From positions 1-39,264 of the forward strand of contig NZ_MWUE01000005.1 of the NCBI RefSeq assembly GCF_002077695.1: a stretch of DNA of 39,264 nucleotides, read 5' to 3'. Position 1 is the stretch's first letter; every line of letters begins with the position of its first letter. Under the pieces are notes generated by a model. The model worked only from the letters and a program-made list of their open reading frames with translations. It was not told the origin of the DNA and did no database searches. Of the stretch, positions 32,989-39,264 are shown piece after piece. The translations under genes were made by a program, and so were the position numbers. The stretch comes from Pantoea latae (GTDB lineage Bacteria; Pseudomonadota; Gammaproteobacteria; Enterobacterales; Enterobacteriaceae).

Positions 32989-33672
32989 ATGGCGCTGCCC
33001 GTGCTGAAAACGGAACGTCTTTATCGCCAGATCGCCAACGCGATTATGGAAAGTATTCAACGCGGCGAGTTCGCCCCAGGCGCGGCGCTGCCGCCGGAGC
33101 GCGAGCTGGCGAAGCTGCTGGGCGTCAGCCGCTCCTCGGTGCGCGAGGCGCTGATCGCGCTGGAGATGACCGGCTGGGTCGATATCCGCACCGGCAACGG
33201 CGTCTTTGTGATGCAGCCGCTGCCGCAGAGCGCCGCGCCCGTGGCGGAGGCGGATTTTGGGCTGGAGGATCTGTTGCAGGCGCGTCTGGCGTTTGAAGGC
33301 ATGCTGGCAGAGCGCGCCGCGCAGCACGGCACGGCGGCGCAGCGCGACCAGCTGCGCGTGCTGACCGACCGTCTGCTGCGCTACGACGCCAACGACGCGG
33401 CCTTTCTCGATCAGGATAAACGCTTTCACCTGCTGATCAGCGAGATGAGCGGCAACGAGGTGCTGCGCGACATGATGGAGTATCTGTGGAACAAGCGCGA
33501 TAGCGCCCACTTCCGGCGGCTGGAGCGCCACTTCGCCGATAACGCCTTTACCGGCGAGATGAACCGCGACCATCAGCAGATCGCCGCCGCCATCTGCGCA
33601 GGAGACGCCGCCGCCGCGCGCGCCGCGATGGAGGCCCATCTGACGCAGGTGCAGCAGCGGCTGCTGGGCTAG
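32989..33672 (+). CDS. FadR-subfamily GntR regulator, probable uxuA repressor
   Basis: Transcriptional regulator of 227 residues from ATG 32989 (AGGAG before it). Winged helix-turn-helix PPERELAKLLGVSRSSVREALIALEMTG is near residues 37-64, followed by an FCD ligand-binding domain (ARLAFEGMLAERAA; DKRFHLLISEMSGN; MNRDHQQIAAAICAGD with metal-type His). The domain make-up and the divergent uxuA make it UxuR/ExuR-like, with fructuronate or a similar hexuronate as the likely effector, but true orthology to UxuR is not proven. Its stop overlaps the yhhT stop through a shared CTAG. Confidence 0.85.
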   Translation: MALPVLKTERLYRQIANAIMESIQRGEFAPGAALPPERELAKLLGVSRSSVREALIALEMTGWVDIRTGNGVFVMQPLPQSAAPVAEADFGLEDLLQARLAFEGMLAERAAQHGTAAQRDQLRVLTDRLLRYDANDAAFLDQDKRFHLLISEMSGNEVLRDMMEYLWNKRDSAHFRRLERHFADNAFTGEMNRDHQQIAAAICAGDAAAARAAMEAHLTQVQQRLLG

Positions 33673-34715
33673 ATTTTCTGGCGTCTGGGCCGGCCTGCGC
33701 CGAGCATAATCGCCAGGCGGCTGCCGCCCGGCGTGGTTTCCATCAGGATTTTGGTAATGCTGGTCAGCGGCACCGAGAGCAGCATGCCCACCGGCCCCAG
33801 CAGCCAGCCCCAGAAGATCAGCGACAGAAACACCACCAGCGTCGACAGCCCTAAGCCGCGCCCCATCACGCGCGGCTCCAGCATATTGCCGAACACCATA
33901 TGAATGGCGATAAACAGCGCCGCCACCAGCATCGCGTCATAGGGGGTGTTAAGCAGCAGCGCCTGCAGCACCGGCGGAATGCCAGCGATAATGGGGCCGA
34001 TATTGGGAATGTAGTTGAGCATAAACGCCACCACGCCCCACAGCAGCGCGAACTTAATGTCGAGCAGAAACAGCGAGCCCCAGACCGCCACGCCGGTGAT
34101 CAGGCTAATCAGGGTTTTCAACGCCAGATAGTGCGTCACCCCTTTCAGCGCCCGGTGCAGACCGGCGATGCGGATCTGCGGGTTGGTCAGGGCGTTGCGC
34201 ATTTTGTAGGGCAGGTGGTGCACTTCAAACAGCATAAACACCACCGTCAGGATCAGCAGCACGAAATTGCTCATCATGCCGGAGAACTGCGTCAGCGCCA
34301 CGGTGGCAAACGACATTAGCATATTGGGATCGAAGCGCTGCACCAGCGTCGTCGTGGAAACGTGAATGCCGATGCCCGACGCCAGGTGCTGCACCACGGC
34401 CATCTTGCGTTCCATTGTGGCGCGCAGCTGCGGGTAGAGATCGGAGAATTCGCTTACCGAACTGGCCAGCACCGCCACCAGCAGCAAAATCACGATAAAT
34501 ATCACCGTAATCACCACGGTAATCGCCAGCCCGCGCCGCCAGCCGCGTCGCATCAGAAAGGTGACGATCGGATTAAGCACGATGGCGAAAAAGGCCGCCA
34601 GTAAGAAGGGCACCATAATATCGGACGCGGCGCGGATGCCGGCGAGAATAATCACCAGCATCGCCAGCTTTATCAGAATGCTTTGTCCTATTTTTTCCTG
34701 CTGTAGTTCGCTCAT
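33669..34715 (-). CDS. yhhT: AI-2E family transporter, YhhT-like
   Basis: Inner-membrane protein of 348 residues with about eight hydrophobic segments, of the AI-2 exporter-like (TqsA/PerM) family. The conserved signatures are PFLLAAFFAIVLNPIV (36-51), LLWGVVAFMLNYIPNIGPIIAGIPP and LEPRVMGRGLGLSTLVVFLSLIFWGWLLGPVGMLLSVPLT. Length and divergence from yhhS match E. coli YhhT; the substrate is not known. GGAGAGGGA precedes the ATG, and a CTACACT -10 lies at 34748-34754 on the minus strand. Confidence 0.88.
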   Translation of the reverse strand: MSELQQEKIGQSILIKLAMLVIILAGIRAASDIMVPFLLAAFFAIVLNPIVTFLMRRGWRRGLAITVVITVIFIVILLLVAVLASSVSEFSDLYPQLRATMERKMAVVQHLASGIGIHVSTTTLVQRFDPNMLMSFATVALTQFSGMMSNFVLLILTVVFMLFEVHHLPYKMRNALTNPQIRIAGLHRALKGVTHYLALKTLISLITGVAVWGSLFLLDIKFALLWGVVAFMLNYIPNIGPIIAGIPPVLQALLLNTPYDAMLVAALFIAIHMVFGNMLEPRVMGRGLGLSTLVVFLSLIFWGWLLGPVGMLLSVPLTSITKILMETTPGGSRLAIMLGAGRPRRQKI

Positions 34716-34909
34716 TCCCTCTCCAGAAAAGCCAGACCGCAGAGAGTAGTGTAGCTGATGGGGAATTAAACGTCTGATATGCCTGTAAAAGCGTAACGAT
34801 ATTCAGAAAAGTTAACCCCGGCCGATCCGACAGATGCGTCCGCAGCGAAAAAGCGTATAGTGAGGCCTCCTGCATATAAAAACTCAGTCAACCACGAGCG
34901 CAATTTGTC

Positions 34910-36109
34910 ATGGCAGATCAACCCGCAGCGCCACCTGTTCCTAAGGGCGTCGGATTAACGCTTCTGATTATCTCTATCGTGATCTACAACTTCGCCAGCT
35001 ACCTCACCATCGGCCTGCAGCTGGCGGTGCTGCCCGGTATGGTGCATGACCAGCTGGGCTACAGCGCCTTCTGGGCGGGCGTGGTGATCAGCCTGCAGTA
35101 TCTGGCAACGCTGCTGAGCCGACCGCACGCCGGACGCTACGCCGATATCTGGGGGCCGAAGCGCGTGGTGGTGCTCGGGCTGGCGGGGGTGCTGCTGAGC
35201 GGGCTCTGCTATCTGCTGGCGGCCTGGCTGGCGGACTCGCCGCTTGCCAGCCTGGCGCTGCTCTGCGTCGGGCGCGTTATTCTCGGCATCGGCCAGAGTT
35301 TTACCGGCACCGGCACCTCGCTGTGGGGCGTGGCGCGTGTCGGATCGCTGCATATCGGCCGCGTCATCTCGTGGAACGGCATCTGCACCTACGGCGCGAT
35401 GGCGCTGGGCGCGCCGCTCGGGGTAATTGTTTACCGCCAGGGCGGCCTGCTGCTGCTCTCGCTGGTGATTATCGCCATCTGCGCGCTGGCGATGGCGCTG
35501 GCGCTGCCGCGGCCGGCGGTAAAGGGCAGCCGCGCGCGGCCGCTGCCGTTTCGCGACGTGCTCGGCAAGATCTACGGCTTTGGCCTGATTCTGGCAATGG
35601 GATCGGCGGGGTTCGGCGTCATCGCCACCTTTATTACCCTGTTTTATCAGGCGAAAGGCTGGGACGGTGCCGCCTTCGCGCTGACGCTGTTTAGCGTCGC
35701 CTTCGTCGGCACGCGCCTGCTGTTTCCCAACGCCATTAACCGTTTTGGCGGGCTGCGCGTCGCCAGCGCCTGTCTGGCGGTAGAGGCGATCGGCCTGTTT
35801 CTGGTGGCGGGCGCGTTCGAACCCTGGATGGCGAAAACCGGCGCGCTGCTGACCGGCGCGGGCTTCTCGCTGGTTTTTCCGGCGCTGGGCGTGGTGGCGG
35901 TAAAAGCGGTGCCGCAGGCGAATCAGGGCAGCGCGCTGGCGACCTATACCGCCTTTATGGATCTCGCGCTGGGGATCACCGGTCCGGTTGCGGGGTTTAT
36001 CATGAGCTTCGCCGGCGTGCCGCTGGTCTATCTGCTGACGGCGCTGCTGGTCTGTCTGGCGCTGTTGCTGGCTTTACGGCAAGACTATCGCAGTCGTCAA
36101 GCGGGGTAA
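34910..36109 (+). CDS. yhhS: MFS transporter YhhS
   Basis: Major facilitator efflux protein with 12 predicted membrane segments, 399 residues, matching E. coli YhhS in sequence (FASYLTIGLQLAVLPGMVHD; SLQYLATLLSRPHAGRYAD; GRVILGIGQSFTGTGTSLWG; SAGFGVIATFITLFYQAKGWDGAAFALTLFS). The family motif A between helices 2 and 3 reads SRPHAGRYADIWGPKR. The E. coli protein has been linked to arabinose and glyphosate efflux, but its physiological substrate is unclear. Only a weak GAGCG precedes the ATG. It ends 3 bases before the stop of the fimbrial chaperone gene on the other strand. Confidence 0.93.
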   Translation: MADQPAAPPVPKGVGLTLLIISIVIYNFASYLTIGLQLAVLPGMVHDQLGYSAFWAGVVISLQYLATLLSRPHAGRYADIWGPKRVVVLGLAGVLLSGLCYLLAAWLADSPLASLALLCVGRVILGIGQSFTGTGTSLWGVARVGSLHIGRVISWNGICTYGAMALGAPLGVIVYRQGGLLLLSLVIIAICALAMALALPRPAVKGSRARPLPFRDVLGKIYGFGLILAMGSAGFGVIATFITLFYQAKGWDGAAFALTLFSVAFVGTRLLFPNAINRFGGLRVASACLAVEAIGLFLVAGAFEPWMAKTGALLTGAGFSLVFPALGVVAVKAVPQANQGSALATYTAFMDLALGITGPVAGFIMSFAGVPLVYLLTALLVCLALLLALRQDYRSRQAG

Positions 36110-36112
36110 GCA

Positions 36113-36841
36113 TTACCACTTCACCAGGCGGCGTACAATTTTACCCTCATCGTTAATGAAGGCCATCTCCATACTGTTGCGCGCCAGCGGACGCTTTATA
36201 GCGGCAGGCCGCAGTGCGAATGCCGCGCTGGAGAAGGGAGCAATCATGAAATCCAGACTGGCGGCGGCGTTAAAATAGTGATCATTAATATTCACGCTTA
36301 TCTCGTTGAAACTCATGTAATAAGCGGTGGGATTACTGCAAATAAGCTGGCTGGGAGCGCTGTTCGCCCGCTGGCACTGAACGCGATCAACGCTTTTCTC
36401 CGCATCGGCTATTAAGGCGTGAGGGCGTGAAATCAGCTTCATCTGGGTCTTCATCGCCATTAACAGACTCTGCCTGGCGGTCATGCCAGCAGGCGGCGTG
36501 GCGGGCACTTCATAAATATTGAACCAGTGAATAGACTCCCGATCGGCCGGCAGCGGTTTGCCGTTGTAGATAATGCGTACTGACCGCATCTCACGCGGCG
36601 CCAGTTTAAAAACGGGCGGCATCGCCAGGTAGGGCGCATCCTCCGCCTGCTTTAACCCTTCGCGATCGCCATTATCGAGCCACAGCTGCACCATAACCGG
36701 ATAGGCATTCACGTTAATCAGCGTCAGACTCTGGGCGTCCTGACCCTGCGGGAAAATGATACGGGTTTTGCTGGCGAGCACGCCGGCATAAGAGAGCGAG
36801 GGAAAGAGCAGAATGAAAAACAGAATCATTAAACGCCGCAT
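36113..36841 (-). CDS. Periplasmic fimbrial chaperone (PapD-like)
   Basis: Binds fimbrial subunits in the periplasm by donor-strand complementation and hands them to the usher. 242 residues with a signal peptide (MRRLMILFFILLFPSLSYA, about 19). The immunoglobulin-like N-domain shows KTRIIFPQGQDAQSLTLINVNAYPVMVQLWLD, an alternating G1-type strand and FNIYEVPATP, the usual PapD-family segment before the second domain. The pattern is a divergent version of the family. Start and adhesin stop share one base (TAATG). It is the last gene of the operon, a place more often held by an adhesin. Confidence 0.88.
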   Translation of the reverse strand: MRRLMILFFILLFPSLSYAGVLASKTRIIFPQGQDAQSLTLINVNAYPVMVQLWLDNGDREGLKQAEDAPYLAMPPVFKLAPREMRSVRIIYNGKPLPADRESIHWFNIYEVPATPPAGMTARQSLLMAMKTQMKLISRPHALIADAEKSVDRVQCQRANSAPSQLICSNPTAYYMSFNEISVNINDHYFNAAASLDFMIAPFSSAAFALRPAAIKRPLARNSMEMAFINDEGKIVRRLVKW

Positions 36842-38166
36842 TATTGCACCCTGACCCAGACGTAAGCCTTTGCGTTTACCTTGCCGGATGTCACCGTTTC
36901 GCCCGGGAGCCGGCTTAGCGTCGCCGTTAATACGGTGTGATAAGTGGTGTAGCCCTCCGCTGCGCTACCGGCAGACGAGGCGCCATTCAGCACGCTGTAC
37001 CATCCGGCGTCATTTCCGGTCGGGCAGCCTGAGCGAGTACAGGCTGACCAGCCTAAAAAGTTCATACTGGTGCCAGTAGCGGCGTTACTGAGCGAAATCC
37101 CTACGCCGGTCGCCACGTTCGCGTCGGTGCCGTAACCTTCAGAGAGCAGGTAGCTGACGCCATCGCTGGCATTGACCAGGCCCCTGTTTTTCGCCAGCAC
37201 ATAGCTTTCATAGGGGACCTGCAAACCCAGCGCGGTTGCGCCTGATGAGACGCCTGAAACCGCTGCGTTATCGCATTCAAGAGTGATGGTGAACTGACTT
37301 TGCGCCGTCGCGCCGTTAGTCAGCGCCTGCTGGCTGATCATGGGAAACAACACCAGCGGCGTCACATTGCGGGCCACGCAGGTGACGTTATAGGAGAGGG
37401 TGGAGACGGGCGCGGTGCCCATGCCCATGGCGATCCAGCGTCCCGTGCCCCAGGTGGCGTAATTGTAAGCAGAGTCGCTGCCGATGGGATCGCTCGAGAT
37501 GCCGGGTCCTTTAAAGGTGACGTAGCCATTCGGCTGAATACAGCTGTAGCTAGCGGTGCTGCTGGTTGACGCCATACCATAGGTCAGATCGCTGGATCGG
37601 TAGCCACAGTAGTTACTGACGCCGCCGGCTGGCAGCGTGCTTAAGCGGATGAGATCGGCACGGATCGGGCTAAAATCTTTGACGCGAATCTGGATCTTGT
37701 CACCAGAAGTGGCATAACTGGTGATGGGATAGGCCTGCCAGTAGCGCGTAAAGACCGTTCCTGAATTCAGGTGCGTGAGTTTTATTCCCACATAGGGAAA
37801 ATAGGTGGCGAAATAGTTGTCGTTGCCGTCAGTTGCCCCCAGATCATAAAAGCCGCCGACGCGATCGTCTCCGTTGGTGGCGAACACCTCGTAAATGCTG
37901 CCAGCGTCTGCGGCATCGCATTCATATAACACTAAATCTTCGCTGGTATAACGTGCCGCGGACGTAATGCGAAATACGGTGCTGCCTAATGGCGAGCCGA
38001 CCGGCTGCAAATAAGCGCTGGTCAGGTTAACGTTTCCCAGGCCGATGCCGACGCCGCAGCTGTCGCAGCCTGCGTCAATATAGGAACGACGCGTACAGTT
38101 AGCATTAGCGACGCTGGTCGTCAAAAAGGCCAGCAGTAAAGCGCACAAGATCGTCAAACGTTTCAC
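36841..38166 (-). CDS. Putative fimbrial tip adhesin
   Basis: Secreted subunit of 441 residues, starting at a GTG that overlaps the usher stop (GTGA). The signal peptide is about 1-22 (...ANA), leaving CTRRSYIDAGCDSC as the mature start. It is rich in Ser, Thr, Gly and Tyr with eight or more cysteines, as in two-domain adhesins: an N-terminal receptor domain (about 25-270) and a C-terminal pilin domain ending in alternating hydrophobics (ATLSRLPGETVTSGKVNAKAYVWVRVQ) that fits a donor-strand chaperone site. Receptor specificity cannot be told. The arrangement usher-adhesin-chaperone resembles the end of Stb-type operons. Confidence 0.8.
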   Translation of the reverse strand: MKRLTILCALLLAFLTTSVANANCTRRSYIDAGCDSCGVGIGLGNVNLTSAYLQPVGSPLGSTVFRITSAARYTSEDLVLYECDAADAGSIYEVFATNGDDRVGGFYDLGATDGNDNYFATYFPYVGIKLTHLNSGTVFTRYWQAYPITSYATSGDKIQIRVKDFSPIRADLIRLSTLPAGGVSNYCGYRSSDLTYGMASTSSTASYSCIQPNGYVTFKGPGISSDPIGSDSAYNYATWGTGRWIAMGMGTAPVSTLSYNVTCVARNVTPLVLFPMISQQALTNGATAQSQFTITLECDNAAVSGVSSGATALGLQVPYESYVLAKNRGLVNASDGVSYLLSEGYGTDANVATGVGISLSNAATGTSMNFLGWSACTRSGCPTGNDAGWYSVLNGASSAGSAAEGYTTYHTVLTATLSRLPGETVTSGKVNAKAYVWVRVQ

Positions 38167-39264
38167 TGACAGGGCTCCGCTAGAGTAATAATATTTTTCT
38201 CGCTATCGATCTTTTTAATTTTGTAATGAATACGGCATGAACGTCCGTTACCCCATTTAACGGTGAGGGTATCCGCGAGCTTGTCATTACGAACCCAGGC
38301 CTGATTACCCTGACCAACCATTCCCACTTGTATTTCATTGCTGTTGTAAACATCCGCGCCCATAGGGAGCGTTGCCGATGGAGATAAGGTGATAAGCATG
38401 GGATAACCTTTATTTACCCTGAAAGTGACACGTACCATCGCGCCGGCATAGGGTGCGATGCGTTTTCCCCCCTCCACCAGTTCAACGTTGTGAGGAATAT
38501 TTGCCGGGTCGAGCGCCACGTTGTTATAGCGATAGGGCGTGACTGAAGGACTCAGCGCAAAACCGAAACGGTCAACCACCGCGCCCTGACCGCCAATAAC
38601 AGCAGCGCCGCTGGCGCCTCTGGCATCGACCAGCGCAAAGGTGTCGCTGACATAAGGCCCAGCGGTAATCCCCGATTTATGGGCCACTATGGCGCCCTGT
38701 ATGCCGCCGGAGGCCTGGGTATAAGCGCTGGAGTGCGAGGCGCTGCCCTGAATGCTGCCGAACCCCGTAGAGGTTTGAGCGGTAGCGCCCAGGGTTGAGC
38801 GGTAGCCTTCTTGTTTGGCGTAACTGACGCCATAGCTAACCGGCTGCGTGCCGTCGGTGACGCCGGTCCAGCCAGTCTGATAGGTGGTGCCTGCGCCACG
38901 CTGATTATTGATGGCGGTATTCAGGGTATTCCTGCGGCTTGCGCCAAAGGGGATACTGATGGACACCGCGCTTAGCGTTTGCCGCCGCGAGGCATAAATG
39001 TCGTTGAGATAGTTGTCGTAGCCGCTGTTACTCCAGCTTTGCTGCGTATAGCGCGTGCGTGCCAGCGAGAAATTAAGGCTAACGCCGTTGGCGAACTGGG
39101 TGCTGTAGCCTAACTGATACTGCATATCCCGCTTGCGGTCGTCGCGGTATTGCTGGCTGGAGCCGGAAAGCCAGATATTGCCAGCTTTCCCGAGGGACTG
39201 ATTTAATGAGACTTCGAAACGGGAGGACTGGTTTAGCGTTGATGAGATATAGCCGTCATTGTTT
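38163..39264 (-). CDS. Fimbrial outer-membrane usher, C-terminal part (cut by the window edge)
   Basis: The frame is open to the right edge: it runs NNDGYISSTLNQSSRFEVS... into the FimD/PapC family and gives about 366 residues of the C-terminal half. Visible are beta-barrel strands (QLGYSTQFANGVSLNFSLARTRY), the typical barrel-plus-C-domain passage LVEGGKRIAPYAGAMVRVTFRVNKGYP and the two conserved C-terminal cysteines (GRSCRIHYK...AEPC). It exports and assembles the pilus. The signal, plug and N-terminal domains lie outside the window. The stop overlaps the adhesin start by four bases. Confidence 0.92.
   Translation of the reverse strand, partial: NNDGYISSTLNQSSRFEVSLNQSLGKAGNIWLSGSSQQYRDDRKRDMQYQLGYSTQFANGVSLNFSLARTRYTQQSWSNSGYDNYLNDIYASRRQTLSAVSISIPFGASRRNTLNTAINNQRGAGTTYQTGWTGVTDGTQPVSYGVSYAKQEGYRSTLGATAQTSTGFGSIQGSASHSSAYTQASGGIQGAIVAHKSGITAGPYVSDTFALVDARGASGAAVIGGQGAVVDRFGFALSPSVTPYRYNNVALDPANIPHNVELVEGGKRIAPYAGAMVRVTFRVNKGYPMLITLSPSATLPMGADVYNSNEIQVGMVGQGNQAWVRNDKLADTLTVKWGNGRSCRIHYKIKKIDSEKNIITLAEPCQ

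Noticed and set aside
1..39264. CRISPR arrays, tRNA genes, insertion sequences, prophage genes
   Set aside because: No regularly spaced repeats, no cloverleaf-like segments, no transposase or integrase core and no flanking direct repeats seen. The Rpn-like tail at the left edge alone does not show a mobile element.

Overview
The window is chromosomal DNA of a GC-rich member of the Enterobacterales, most likely an Erwiniaceae genus such as Pantoea, Mixta or Erwinia. Gor, Rbn, RlmJ, PrlC, RsmJ, UspA, UspB, PitA, HemB, ProP, UxuA and YhhS all resemble their E. coli counterparts closely along their length. The genus is an inference from the periplasmic gluconate-type dehydrogenase, QueH and the GC content. 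I see no tRNA, rRNA, CRISPR array, insertion sequence or prophage.

Layout. (1) 1-10690: the tail of an Rpn-type nuclease, then gor, rbn, rlmJ, prlC-rsmJ, uspA, uspB, pitA and yhiN. This is the E. coli order, with rbn inserted between gor and rlmJ and no dtpB between rsmJ and uspA. (2) 10691-13694: a Tat-exported FAD oxidoreductase behind a promoter with a palindromic operator, then an unassigned two-gene operon (65-residue protein plus 268-residue membrane protein). (3) 13672-19125: a LacI-type regulator divergent from a three-subunit periplasmic dehydrogenase (Tat gamma subunit, GMC flavoprotein, tri-haem cytochrome c). Their 603-base spacer holds palindromes, a possible microprotein gene and a terminator facing the minus strand. 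(4) 19233-24665: an SDR oxidoreductase, queH, a small AraC-type regulator divergent from an exported alpha/beta hydrolase, a GAF-GGDEF cyclase and hemB. (5) 24780-29641: proP with a structured promoter and leader, an unrecognised 130-residue protein, a D-2-hydroxyacid dehydrogenase and an overlapping CSS-EAL phosphodiesterase. (6) 29879-36109: a class II aldolase-like gene with an orphan SsuA-like binding protein, uxuA divergent from its probable GntR regulator, and the divergent pair yhhT/yhhS. (7) 36113-39264: the end of a chaperone-usher fimbrial operon (usher, adhesin, chaperone), cut by the window edge.

Themes. Genes are tightly packed: several neighbours overlap at their ends, and most units finish at clear hairpin terminators. 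c-di-GMP is both made (GGDEF with an inhibitory site) and degraded (CSS-EAL) here, near fimbrial genes. Several units look set for stress or stationary phase (uspA/uspB, proP, gor, prlC). The periplasmic dehydrogenase, the Tat flavoprotein and uxuA point to sugar-acid oxidation and use.

Nothing here is a clearly new multi-gene system. The best candidates for undescribed biology are the two-gene unit at 12689-13694, the aldolase/orphan binding-protein pair, the palindrome-controlled Tat flavoprotein, and the small ORF and minus-strand terminator between lacI and the dehydrogenase.
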